A stretch of 64,000 bases of DNA from Parapristionchus giblindavisi (Eukaryota > Nematoda > Chromadorea > Rhabditida > Diplogasteridae): the NCBI GenBank assembly GCA_943737045.1, contig CALSFV010000011.1:372001-436000 (forward strand), in the 5' to 3' direction. The position numbers were made by a program, and so were the translations under genes. Below, piece by piece: positions 45,901 to 56,798 of this stretch. The notes under the pieces were generated by a model. That model had not been told where the DNA came from. It saw only the letters and a list, made by a program, of their open reading frames with translations, and made no database searches. Numbering within the stretch: the stretch's first letter is position 1; each line of letters begins with the position of its first letter.

Positions 45901-48282
45901 ATTCTTCACCAAATGATTCATTATTATCGATCGATTGATTCAATATCAGGTGTGATTCCCCTGGATGGTCATCTTCCACCCGTGGCCGGCTATCGTACCG
46001 AGATGCTCCGTATCGGACCCATCTGTCGTTACGCAGCCGATATCTCTCTGCTATTTAAGGTACGGTAACTTTGGGCAAGTGTCGTGCGGTAGTGTTTGCC
46101 GATTGTCGATGAATAATCAATATGGTTCATTGATTGGCAGGATATTGTAGTCGCTTATCGATCGATCAATAAATCAATATAATACTAGGTGATGGGTGGT
46201 GAGGCAGCGGAATCACTTCGTCTGGATGAACCGATGTCCATGGCTAGACTGAGAGTGTTCTACATGGAAGGATTGCGTCACCCGCTACTCGAGTCACCCA
46301 ATTCCGAGATGGCTTATGCCCTCAAGCGAGCAACTAGGTAGAGGCCGTATTCGTGTACTCTAATTATGTAACTCTCTCGCTATTTTCAGATATATGGAGA
46401 TGAAGTACGATCTGGCAGCGGTGAGGGTAGACTTGCCGATTGCGCATCAAGGTACGGTAAATTACGGTAGATTATATTGATTGATTTTGGTATTTTACAG
46501 TAATCCAACTTTTCCTCACGTCCATGGAAGCTAAGGGACAGCCACAATTCAATGAAATTCTCACGGATTATAATGTATGTCATGATTTCTCCCAAAATTT
46601 ACATTTAAAATTCATTAATGACGTTATGCTTTGTCAACTTGCAGTAACTCTGAAATCACTTTTGTCATAGGGCATCCCATTTACATGTCTGAATGTAACA
46701 CGATTCAGCGTGGTGTCGTAGTCGAGTAAGGCGAATGTCACAACCCCTTAACGAGTACAACAAAAACATCATTTAAATATCATACATTGCCATACCCTCG
46801 CAGTGCCAGGATTGAGCCACTATATAAGGTCCATTTTAGGCCACTTGATAAAAAAAGAAGCTAAAAATGACAATTTTTAAGCGAAAATAACGAATTTTGT
46901 GAATCAACCCACCCTATTTCGATAATTGACCCACTATATAAAATTAAACGGCGAGGGTACCGAAAATGTATGTTAAATATTGTTAAAGGCAGACCCCGAG
47001 ATCATTTGACTGTCCGCTCTAGCCACCTGCTCTTGCAGACAACGGAAGCGAGAGAGTGTTGCCAGAGCTGAGAGCTTCAATTTATGTTGGGATGTGTGAC
47101 TTTAGGAGTGACGTTATCTTTGAAGGGTGCTGTGAACTGTTTCACTGAACTCTTCCGTTGGCTAATTGGAAGGAGTGTTCACACTCTTCCTGCTCTTCTC
47201 GTTGGTGTACTGGATGGTGTGGATATGTATGGAGAGTCCCACAAGAAGAGGGTAATCGATTCAATTCTTCATAACAGATGTACATTCTTAATTATTATTT
47301 TTATCCACGTGCTTATGCACGCAACGAGACAAATAAAGGTGATAATAGAAAAAAATATTTCAAAATATCTCGGTACTGATTAAGATGGAGTTGCATAGGG
47401 GCTCTAATTACTCCAGAGTTTAGCTATATTTTTATACAAAAAATATTTTATTTCGCTTGTTTGTGTTTCGAACACCATAAATCACCTAACTCATGAATCA
47501 TTAACGTCTTTGTAGTTACTGTATCTTCGTGATCGATTGGTTCGTGAGGTCAAGGATCTACTCGGTGATGATGGAGTACTACTGTTCCCGTCGTTCCCTT
47601 GCTCAGCGCCCTTCCATAATCAGGTACGGTAGGAATCGATCGATAATTCATGCCGCTTACCGTAGGCAATGCACGTACACCGCCCACTAAATTTTCGAGG
47701 TTATGCGGGGCTGTATAATAATCAATCGATTGATTGATTGTACACTGTATACAGTATGCATTCGTAGATAAAAAAATCGATAGATTGAAGAAATAATTGA
47801 TTGATAATGACTACCGTATACCTTACACCGTTCAGCCTATTCTCACTCCTCTTAACTTTGGCTACACCGGTCTCTTCAATGCGCTCGCAGTACCCGTTGT
47901 GCAGTGTCCAATGGGATTGTCGAGTGCTGGAACCCCGTTGGGAGTTCAGGTACGGTTATTAATCTTTGATCTTTGGACTCGAAAAGATTGATATCCAGTA
48001 GATGATCTTTGATCTTTAGTTCTGAAATATGATCTTTCATCTTTGTTTATAGAGTACGGTTTCACGAATTGATCTATGAAAATATTCATATCCGTTAGTT
48101 GATCTTAGATCTTTAGTATTCTGAAATTTGATCTTTCATCTTTGTTTATAGAGTACGGTTTCACGAATTGATCTATGATTTATCGATTATCTCAGGTCGT
48201 TGGAGCGCCCCGTTCTGATCGAAATCTCATCGCTATTGCCAAAGATCTCGAGGAAGGATTTGGTGGATGGAATAAGCCTTAA
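42954..48282 (+). CDS. FAAH2: Fatty-acid amide hydrolase (FAAH2-like), intact copy
   Basis: Sixteen exons (42954-43087, 43432-43510, 44138-44185, 44279-44389, 44437-44493, 44571-44650, 44933-45046, 45402-45544, 45950-46059, 46189-46337, 46390-46451, 46501-46574, 47126-47251, 47516-47623, 47836-47949, 48196-48282) join to 531 aa; human FAAH2 is 532 aa. The enzyme hydrolyses fatty-acid amides such as anandamide at a membrane. An N-terminal hydrophobic segment is visible ([16 protein letters not shown]). The amidase-signature triad is complete: Lys139 ([11 protein letters not shown]), Ser214 ([11 protein letters not shown]) and nucleophile Ser238 ([16 protein letters not shown]). [21 protein letters not shown] and [19 protein letters not shown] follow as in FAAH2. 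Many introns begin GTACGG. The exon-13 acceptor (TTTGAAG at 47125) lies just after a MITE and is atypical. A broken paralogue lies downstream. Confidence 0.94.
43169..43222 (+). mobile_element. Partial MITE (GGCTGTGCGCAA family)
   Basis: GCGCACGCTGGGGGAAAGGC ... GTTTTCACGCGCC, a deletion form of the 35697-35889 element, in FAAH intron 1. Confidence 0.6.
44704..44806. mobile_element. MITE with TTAA ends in FAAH intron 6
   Basis: TTAAAGGCTCTGCTCTGGCA ... GGTGTGCCTTTAA; inner CTCTCTCGCTTTCTTTG. Confidence 0.65.
45068..45271. mobile_element. 204-bp MITE (CATAGGTCG family) with 8-bp target duplication
   Basis: CATAGGTCGAAAAGTATG ... CACTCGACCTATG flanked by ATTGATTA (45060-45067, 45272-45279). 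Four tandem CCTGACCGCATTTTGAGCC-like units inside. FAAH intron 7. Confidence 0.87.
46983..47107. mobile_element. MITE with TTAA-type end just before FAAH exon 13
   Basis: TTAAAGGCAGACCCCGAG ... GATGTGTGACTTTAG. Its right end is under 20 bp from the exon-13 splice acceptor at 47125. Confidence 0.6.
48029..48176 (+). repeat. Direct duplication in FAAH intron 15
   Basis: Two ~53-bp copies (about 48029-48081 and 48122-48175) starting GATCTTTCATCTTTG and containing GAGTACGGTTTCACG, with GATCTTTGATC units around them. Confidence 0.75.
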
Positions 48283-49329
48283 TTTCGATTGATTTATCGA
48301 ATGAAAAACCCTTTATATTGATTTTTCAAATCAACATATTCCTGCCACACTTTACATGCTCTTAAGTATTCACATTTTCTAATTCAGTATTTACTGTTCA
48401 TAAATACTAATTATTTTTAATTTTGGTACTAATTATTGTTAATATTCTTTAGTTTCACTGTTGTGGATGTATTGTCACTAATTCCAAGTTGTAGTTATTG
48501 TACTTTATTATTTATATAGATTTTCATCTTGAACTTGTCTCGAACGTAGTATTTTGAAATAATCGGTCTGTACCCTTGTGTAATACGGAAACCATTGTTT
48601 AAAAAGTTCCCAAAGAATCGATTAATTTAGATCTGAACCGTCAAATTTGTAGTGAATACTTGAAATGATAAAATATCGCGTTCATGTTGTTGTTTCACCA
48701 TTATAACATCATTACTTCAATGCAATTTAATAATTGGTGCGAATAATATATAAGGCAACAATAATGTAATACTGGAGAGGAGCTAATAAAGGAGAGTCAA
48801 TGCGGTTCCAGTTCCTGAATTTATGTTTAGAATATATGTATCCGGGAATCCTAGCAATAACTCTGGTATTTTTTCCTACCGGGAACCCGGAATAGCGCCC
48901 TCTTTCCTGGTATAGCGGGACCCTGCTAGATTAGGAAAAAATACCAGAGTAAGAGCTTTACAAGTCTCATAGCGAGAAAAACAAAAGGAAAATTACACTG
49001 GTCCGAAAATGAAGGATACTGTAAATTTTCAAAAATATCTTACGGCGATCGTGCGATCGATACTTAATAATACAGTATACCTTTCCAGAAAATTATTACC
49101 CATCATTTTCGGACCAGTGTGATTTGCCTTTTAATTGTTTTTCTCATTAATACAAATTTTGTTTCAGTTTCTTTAGTCATTAAAACAACTTTTCATATCG
49201 GAAACTTATGATTAAGAGTTTGAGAATCGAAAAATATTCAGTAACCACAGAAATAAATGATGAGCGCAAATGCGCGCCGCAGTGGCACTCGTGTACAAAA
49301 GGAGATCGGGCTGTACTGTACTCATTAAC
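48283..49329. other. Intergenic, 3' side of FAAH, with two inverted-repeat elements
   Basis: 48861-48949 is a short element with CTCTGGTATTTTTTCC ends. 48971-49147 is another with arms holding ACACTGGTCCGAAAATGA and the complement. The rest is AT-rich with no gene. Confidence 0.6.
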
Positions 49330-50455
49330 TATATATCACGGGTCTCCTGTAAAAGTGTAGCAAAATCGGCCCTCTCTGCCACTAGGAAAATTTTTTTGTC
49401 TCCGATTTCAATGAAAGTCTTTTGGTAGATGTGGTTGGGGGTCATGAAAAGGCTTAGCTACTTGACTGGGCCAAAATCGCAGATTATCGTTTTTTTGTGA
49501 CCTACCACATTAACGATCATAACTCGATCAATTTTGATCGTACAGTTAGCAGAGAGGTGTCATTGGAACACTATTCTAAAGCTCTCCAAAAATGTTGTTT
49601 ATGACCCGTTTGCTGCTAAGTCGTATTTAGGGCGAAAAACGCGAAAATCATTTTTATTGACCAAAAAAGCGAAGTTTTCTCGAAATTTTTTTCTTGACCC
49701 CATCCGTTTTATTGCAAAAATTATGTCTTCAAACTACGCACAATATCACTATCTAGTTCATTGCCCGTATCTCTTGGCCCTCAGGGTCGATTACTGTATA
49801 GCTCACGGACTTTTTTTGATCTATTTCCGTTTTTTGATCGTATCTCACTTCAAAGTTGTCCAATTACCTTTTCAAAAAAATAAAAATGATTCTCTCGAAA
49901 AGGAGATTGAAAAGTTTACCATTGTCCAAATTCCTAGATCAAGCCGTTTTCGAGTTATCAACGGAAAACTGCTCCAATTTTGATTTTTACCGCTTTCACG
50001 CGTTGAACATAGACAATATTGCATTCGCACGACAATAATAGTCCCATATCGGAATCGTATCCCCTATCATATAAAACATATCCCCTATCGGAATCGTTCA
50101 AGGAATACAAGCACGCACCAAAGCATCCGCGACCCATAGGATGGGCACTTCGCATTCGGAAGAAGAGTGCACCCTACGACCCCGTTGCAAAGCAAACGGT
50201 GGTGGATCTCTTCGAGGAGTTCTACGCCGCCAGAAACAAGCTGAGGGCAGAAGAAGTCGAGAAGAGAATGAAGGCAGAACGGATATCATGCCAGCAAACA
50301 AGATGTCCCACGATAAGATCAAGAACTGCATTCGGACTCTTCTCGCAAAGAAGAAGGACCACATCTACCAAAACACTTTTATCGAAATCGGACGAAAAAA
50401 TTTTTTCCTAGTGGCAGGCGTTGCTACACTTTTATAGGAGACCCGTGATATATAG
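49330..50455 (+). mobile_element. DNA transposon with CACGGGTCTCCTGTAAAAGTG ends
   Basis: Terminal inverted repeats TATATATCACGGGTCTCCT (left) and the complement to 50455 (right), followed inside by complementary purine-rich tracts next to CCACTAGG. The TATATA at both ends hides the exact target duplication. A partial copy lies at 1237-1613. Inside, 50100-50360 reads KKSAPYDPVAKQTVVDLFEEF and, after a frame change, NKMSHDKIKNCIRTLLAKKK. This resembles a degraded protein of the element, but I cannot name it. Confidence 0.7.
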
Positions 50456-51205
50456 CACTTTCTAGAGAGTACAAAGAACCCGTCACGCTCCTTTCTCTTG
50501 AGTTGAAATGAGGAAATAGTCAGAGAGTGTGATTACTACTGTGTTAAATGTAGTCTAATCGTGCTTATGGAGTAGAGAACCAGTAAGAGTAGTGAATAGC
50601 CAGAAGGCATTATCAGTTTTGCAGTTGATCGATTAGCATTACTGCGCCAAAAAGGCCCCGGGGCGTTGTCAGCGGTATCATTTGTTTTATTATTTTATTT
50701 AGTTATTTTCCGAGCAAAGCATTGTAGCACATTATTGATTTGCATTTTACATTTTTCGATTTTACGGATTTTATGATTTTTCGGCTTCATTCGTAAATTT
50801 TTACTTCGTAAAGTTTTACGAAAAGTTAAAAATTAAAGATGGAGACCCTCGAGTTTTTTCGTAACAAGACTGTTCGGGTTGAATGATAGAGATTCATCGC
50901 ACGAATCGAAAGATATATCTGATATTGATTCCCGATACGTATAAAGCTCACGATGCGCATTGAAAGTACAACTTTCAATGCATTTAGAGAGTGCCCATCC
51001 GATTTGCATACTTGCTCTCTCATTTTCTCATTGTCCCTTACGCCAATTACCATATAATATAAACAATAGCCAACATGCTTATCGTGGCGGGAGTCAGTCA
51101 TGCCAACTCAAGGGTCTCCTTCTTTAACGAAACAAAAATGGCACATTGAATAAAAAATTATTTTCAAGAATAAGAAAATCACTCTTTTTACTCAAGCATC
51201 TTCAC
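50456..51205. other. Intergenic
   Basis: No gene or element recognised. Confidence 0.4.
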
Positions 51206-51722
51206 CAGGGCTTTGATTTTTTGATTTTGAATTTTTGAATTTTTTGAATTTTTTGACCATTTCAAAAAATTCAAAATCAAGTTTTTTGAATTTTTCTCAA
51301 AAAAATCAAAAAAATTAAAAGTAAAAAAGTACCGTTATAACGACAAAAAAGTGAAACATTTTGGAAAATTATGACAAAATTTGACAAAATTCCCATTTTT
51401 ATCATTTTTCACGGCCTTGATGAAGAGGATTCTAAGTGTTTTAGTGTAGATTAGTGTGCCCAATACGCTGAAGTAGAATTTTTCAAAAGTGAAAAAAATT
51501 ATTGTATCATGTTTTTCATGTTTCAGAATTCGGTTTATTGCGTAATTGACTGTATTAACCACCTTTCAGGCAAAAATGAAGTGTCTGAATTGCTTATTAT
51601 CCTTTTAATCAAAGTAAACAATTCATTCAAAAAAATTTTGAATTCAAAAAATTTTTGAGTCATTTTTTGAGTTTTTTGATCAAAAATTTTTTTGAAATTA
51701 TTTTCAAAAAATCCCAGCCCTG
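51206..51722. mobile_element. Inverted-repeat element with CAGGGCT ends
   Basis: CAGGGCTTTGATTTTTTGAT (left) and the complement of CAGGGCTGGGATTTTTTG (right end). CAGGGCTGG ends are common in hAT transposons. Both arms are long A/T-rich runs of TTTTTGAATTTT. Confidence 0.65.
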
Positions 51723-51828
51723 ATCTTCACTCTCTTCAAGCATCTTCTTTTCATATCGTTTTCCCTTGCATAAGAGAGTAGTTAGATATATGCATGAACA
51801 TTCTCATATTTTTCCTTTTCACGAAATA

Positions 51829-52308
51829 CAGTGGTGCACGTAAGCCTTTTCAACAGGCTCCACGCGACATAGCGCCGCACCACGCCTGAGGTTTTTCTCG
51901 ATGAATAAAGAGTTAAAAATTATGTTTATAGTAGCGATCGCTTACCTGTTTGGGAGGCTAAACTATGCCATAGTAACCAAAATTTTTCTTTGTGTCTGAA
52001 TAGTTTTTTCCAAAATTATCAAAATTATCACACCATTATAATAATTTGAATTCCCGCTTAAATTCGAATTTACCGCGTGTTGTTTTTGCGCGGGATTATT
52101 TAAATTTTCAAAAATACTAAAGTACGAATTTTGGAAAAACTATTCAGACAAAACCAAAAATTTTGGTTAATATGGCATATTTTAGCCTCCCAAACAGGTA
52201 AGCGATCGCTACTATAATTTTTAACTCTTTATTCATCGAGAAAAACCCCAGGCGTGGTGCAGCGCTATGCCGCGTGGAGCCTGTTGAAAAGGCTTGCGTG
52301 CACCACTG
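51829..52308. mobile_element. 480-bp palindromic MITE with CAGTGGTGCACG ends
   Basis: Arms of about 220 bp: CAGTGGTGCACGTAAGCC, TAGTAGCGATCGCTTACCTG and AACTATTCAGAC words recur inverted. Few differences between arms, so probably young. No target duplication recognised. Confidence 0.8.
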
Positions 52309-52386
52309 TGCATTTGGATCGTTCTCTTTTTTTAAAATTGACTCGAAATTTTAAAAAAAAAAGATTGGCATACTGTAGTTGACTCT

Positions 52387-52779
52387 TTATTCACACGGCG
52401 TTAGTCGGAACATCTCAGCCGTCGATTCGTCGAGGCCGTATGATTTGATCGGTTTGCCCAGTTCATAGAACGGATTCGAGAGCGCATTGGTGTAGTGGAG
52501 ACGGAATCGCTTGAAGTACGCACGGATGTCCGTATCCTTCAAGGTTGTATTGGCCAATGAGAGGACGAGCACGAACTTGGTGCCGGTGTTCGAAACGAAT
52601 CCATACGTTTTGTATTTGTGATTGGATGTGAGCACACCGAGATACAACTCCGTCGCCTTCCCAAGTTTGCCTTCCACGATATCGATTGAGCAGTGAATGA
52701 ACATCTGAACTTCATAATCGCTCGCTTCTCGGTTGGTAACACGTATGTACAGCCTTGAGGTATCTCGACCAATGATCAC
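52387..52779 (-). pseudogene. TRAPPC2L: TRAPPC2L-like intronless reading frame, start codon missing
   Basis: A 130-codon uninterrupted frame matches TRAPPC2L (subunit of the TRAPP tethering complexes in ER-Golgi traffic; longin fold, ~140 aa). Seen: SRLYIRVTNRE, VQMFIHCSIDIVE, ELYLGVLTSNHKYKTYGFVS, KFVLVLSLAN, DIRAYFKRFRLHYTNALSNP. The frame opens with GTG two codons after a stop, so no ATG precedes the first strand, and no acceptor AG fits in between. Other genes here have an intron every ~100 bp, so a single exon without a start suggests a 5'-truncated retrocopy. AATAAA overlaps the stop codon. It could instead be a real gene using an internal Met (residue ~25) or an unseen first exon. Confidence 0.7.
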
Positions 52780-53261
52780 GAGTCAATAAAGTGAATGCAC
52801 ACTAGAAGTCGAGTCTCTAGTATGTACATATATGCCATTTTGCGAAAGTATGTAGTTTAGTGCATCCTACATACTCAGAGATCAACAATAAATACCGTCA
52901 CGCGTGCATGTACTTCTTTTAACACGTTTTTCTTGTTTTGCACACAATATATATTGGCCGGCGTCATGATTCACAACAAGGATGATATCAACCGCGAAAG
53001 TCGCGAAAGAAAATTTTTTAAAGAAATATTATAATTTCGTTTAAAAAACTAAAATTCTTTTAGTAAATATTAATTGAGATGATAGATGAACTCTTATTTT
53101 CTGCATAAAATACTGACAATGAGCTTATCGGCTCTTTTGAGATATATATATTTTTTAAACAAAATATCATATCGAAAAAATTAATTTCGATCTAGCATGT
53201 TGATTATGCTTTTTCTTAATTAAATGTCTTTGAGAGAAAAAAAAGATAACAAATCTCTGCT
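52780..53261. other. Intergenic
   Basis: No gene seen; AT-rich. Confidence 0.35.
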
Positions 53262-53565
53262 CGTGGCATGACGAGACTAAAGGACGTGGTGAGAGAGGCG
53301 GTGATTCGGAAATGGATGTGGGTCGGGAGGCTCTCGAAATCGTGTTGTGATCGATGGAGTCTAAAAGTGCTCGAATGGACTCCGCGTGGAAAAAGGAAGC
53401 GTGGAAAGCCGGCAATGCGATGGAGAGATGAATTCGTAAAGGTCGCTGGTCCTCAATTCATGCAAATAGCAAGACACGATCGGACTCGATGGAGAACCCT
53501 AATGGCGACCCAGCTAGAATAACATCCAAATGCTGATAAAGTTGTTTAAATGTAAATGTAAAATG
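53262..53565 (+). mobile_element. 3' fragment of an RTE-type LINE
   Basis: Codons 53268-53522 read RKWMWVGRL, RGKRKRGKPAMRWRDEF and ARHDRTRWRTLM, the typical C-terminal tail of RTE endonuclease/reverse-transcriptase proteins, followed by a short UTR with TAAATGTAAATG (about 53547). Everything upstream of the tail is missing (5'-truncated). Confidence 0.75.
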
Positions 53566-54237
53566 CTCGTCGAGAGGTTGCAGATTTCGGGCCAGAACTT
53601 GGTTTTGGCTACCGTAACGGTACAACAGGGAGCAGCGGTACCAAAAATGTGTGCACAGTGAGCACCAATCATGGTCATATTGGGCATGAGAAAGGCGAAC
53701 CATTTTGAAAGATTTGTGCCTAATCGCCGTAATTTTGTTTACGATCATCCCCCCTCCCCACAAGGACGCGTGTCTGGATGGAGAAATCATTCCAGTTTTC
53801 TTGCAACTTGATGCCTTTATCATCAATACATATTAATGTGATCATTTGTTCAGTACTACGTTGTGTGGACATTGTTTACTGTGACAGGATAAAATATTGT
53901 ATTCTATTCTATTCGATTTGTTGATGGAGGCCCGTTATCAGCGAATTTCGTTTCATATTTGTCCATACTTATTCCAAAATTTGATTCATATTTGAATTTA
54001 ATTTCAATAAGAATTTTCATTTCATTCAAATTCTCCTTACCTCTTTCCTTACCAACGATTGTTTTCAATGTAGCACTTATGAGTTGGCCGACAACTTCAC
54101 TGGCAGTGGTAAAAAGGGAGGTATAGCTTGTTTAGTTGTTTAATTGCAAAAAAAATTTAAATTGCCCAGTGAAGTTGTGGACCAACTCATATGTGCTCCA
54201 TTGAAGCTCTTTGGACTCTAGCCCAATCCCCAACCTA
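53566..54237. other. Intergenic
   Basis: Contains GAGTTGGCCGACAACTTCAC (54081) with a near-complement at about 54169-54189, an inverted-repeat pair about 105 bp apart. No gene seen. Confidence 0.4.
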
Positions 54238-55293
54238 TTAGGTTGGCGGGAAAGTCTTTGTCCATGGTTTTCTATTTTCACTGCTCGTCGCAGATGCACT
54301 TTGGCGTTACCTCATTCCTAGTGAATAACAAGCAGTGAAGGGCCTTTGCAGTAAGTAACTCCCCGTTCCCTTCCCTTCAGTCAGGCTCTAGTAGAGTAAC
54401 AATGCACGTAACTAGCACTATCCACATCCGTCAACTTATACTTTACCACTTCCTATCGAGAATTGGATTCATTGCTTCAAATAAGACGACTTTTCCTTCA
54501 ATGAACAGGATCGATCTGGGAGCCCCTGTGAGATGGATTTGGATACGTTGAAGAAAGTTGTGAATACGGAACCATTCCAATGAACCCGTGAAATGGCCAC
54601 TACACTTGAAGTTCACCATAGCACATTCGAAGAAGGCCCGGAATCCATTGGTAGGGGCAAAAATTTCATTCGATTCATACCCCTTGAAATGGCTCTAGCC
54701 AAACTTGATCGTCGATTCGATGATTCCAGTAAACTCTTGACTCTCCACTCTGGGGATCGATGGCTGGACCGGCTCATAACGGGGGATGAAAGGTGGGTCC
54801 TCCCCCCGGGAGTGCACGGTGTGATCAACTGGTAGCTGTTCCCCGAGGGCATGATAATTACTGGGGCCAAGTACGTCACACAACTATGAAATCTGAAGAA
54901 TACAGCCGATCATTCAAGCCAGAAGGACAAGAAAGTGTATTATAATCATGATAACGCCTGTCCCCATATCTCCATTAAAGTCAAGCAGGAACTGGCTGGA
55001 TATGGATGGATGGCTCTCCCTCAACCACCGTATTCTCCAGGCTTGGTCCTGTCGAATTACAGGCCTTTCGCAGACCTAGCCCGTGCCCTTCGAGATAGGC
55101 CCTCCAATTCCCGTGAAAGTGTCGAGGCTGCGCTCAAGCAATACTTTGGTTCTACAGGGACGGGTTCCATAAAATGGTGGAACATTGTACATAAGTTGTC
55201 AATAATGATGGCACGTATAATTGATATCGTGTTATTGTTCCTTCGAAGAAATAAAGTTTTCAAAAATAGATAAAGACTTTCCCTCCAACCTAA
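54238..55293 (+). mobile_element. Inactive mariner transposon
   Basis: Inverted ends TTAGGTTGGCGGGAAAGTCT (54238) and the near-complement to 55293, with the TA duplication on both sides (54236-54237, 55294-55295). The transposase is broken by frame changes: 54593-54835 holds MALAKLDRRFDDSS and LITGDERWV (first catalytic Asp), and 54935-55273 holds YYNHDNACPHIS (second Asp). The block where the third Asp should sit reads YSPGLVLSNYRPF, with Asn in its place. Confidence 0.88.
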
Positions 55294-55356
55294 TAATCAT
55301 TTGCGGTTTTGTCAGACTCACATACAATAAATATAAAACAAATTAAATGTAAAGAA
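55294..55356. promoter_or_regulatory. Short upstream region of FAAH copy 2
   Basis: Only 63 bp separate the mariner end from the ATG of the second FAAH copy, so any native promoter was pushed away or lost. Confidence 0.4.
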
Positions 55357-55735
55357 ATGGATGCCTTAACGTCCTTCCTCCCTCGATCAGTCTTCTCCTT
55401 TCTCTTTGAACTCTGTTATGGAATCTCTCGTGTCTACTTTGCCATTGTCAATGCCGTCTTCGGTCTGTACCATCTGTTCACGACCAGGTTTTTACTTCAT
55501 TATGTTTTATTTATTTCATTTTCACTAGTTCTTTTTAATGATTTTGGTTAAATACATCATTGTACATTCATCTCACCAGCTAACAATGCAGGGGAATTTT
55601 TTTCAAAGTTTACCATAATTTATTAGCAAACAATTGAGAGGAATAAAAGTGCTTTTAAGAGCCCATAATTTTTATTCAGGCCACTCCGCTTTATGGGTGT
55701 AGGGTACCTTGGGCCCTGATTACAAAATGGTACCC

Positions 55736-55796
55736 AAAGTGGTACTAGAGCAGCGGAAAGCGGCGAGCCAGGTGCTTTCCGCTGCTAGTACCACTT
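55736..55796. ncRNA. Strong isolated hairpin in an intron (function unknown)
   Basis: AAAGTGGTACTAG(AG)CAGCGGAAAGC pairs with its complement ending at 55796: about 24 base pairs with a 2-base bulge and a 12-base loop (ggcgagccaggt). The size would fit a small-RNA precursor, but it may be a tiny MITE. Typed ncRNA only as a candidate. Confidence 0.3.
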
Positions 55797-55800
55797 TTTC

Positions 55801-56798
55801 ACTCGAATTTTCGGTTTTTTCGATTTCTAGACATCTCAATTTCAATTCCGCAAAAGTTCTCTACTATATCCATGGAGCCCAACTACTCGTGCATGTAACC
55901 CTGCTAGGCGGAAATCGATCTTGGATTGCGCGTCTCGGAAAAAAATCGGTCTGAATGTCTCCAACTTGACTCAGAATCGATATTTCATGATTTTTTGTAT
56001 TTTCCAAACGATAAGTGCGGAATTGTGGTCTACTCAAAGAGAACAGTAAAATGACACAAGAAGCTCGTCACTTGGATCAATTTGAAAATTTCGATTTTCA
56101 CGACCCGGGGTCATTTCCGAAAATCTCAAAATTTCTCAAGTTTGAAATGTTTTCACTTATGCGGCTTATTGTGAAGTACTAATGATGTGAAAAATATTCA
56201 GCCAATGCTCAATGGCTGATCCCTCCTTTTCGAAAAGTTTCATGCTGAATGCGTGCGAAAAAGTCAGAATTGTGCTTGAATCAGTTTCCAACTTGCTTTC
56301 TGTAACATTCTGTCTAAGTACTTTGCAATGTATATAATCAATATGAAAATCGTTTATTTTCGAAAATTCATATTCGATTTTTATCGAATGAAAACATTTC
56401 AAACTTGAGAAATTTTGAAATTTTCGACAATGACCCCGGGCGTCAAAATCGAAATTTTCAAATTGATCCAAGTGATGGGCTTGTGTCATTTTACTCGTCT
56501 CGCCTCGAAACTTTGAGTAAACCGCAATTCCGCACTAATCGTTTGGAAAATACAGCGAAAAATCATGAAATAACGATTCTGAGTCAGGTTGGAGACGATC
56601 AGACCGATTTTTTCCGACATTTAATTTATTTTAATTTATCATACATCAATATGATGCGACAACAATTGAAATAACATGCGCAATCCAATATCGATTTCCG
56701 CCAGCATGGTTACATGTTCTTGTAGTTGGGCTTCATGGATATACTGAGAACTTTTGCGAAATTGAAATTGAGATGCCGAAAAAACCAAAAATTCGAGT
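55801..56798. mobile_element. ~1-kb palindromic element in FAAH-copy intron 1
   Basis: Outer ends ACTCGAATTTTCGGTTTTTT and the complement; matching inverted blocks include CATGGAGCCCAACTAC, GCGGAAATCGAT and TTTGAAAATTTCGATTTT. Arms have diverged by some percent. No transposase. Confidence 0.7.

Noticed and set aside
49534..49983. 149-codon frame in the CACGGGTC transposon
   Set aside because: Phe/Lys/Ile-rich translation of AT-rich DNA; no motif, and its homologous part at 1237-1613 does not keep the frame.
56041..56674. Frames inside the 1-kb palindrome
   Set aside because: They are complementary arms of the inverted repeat.
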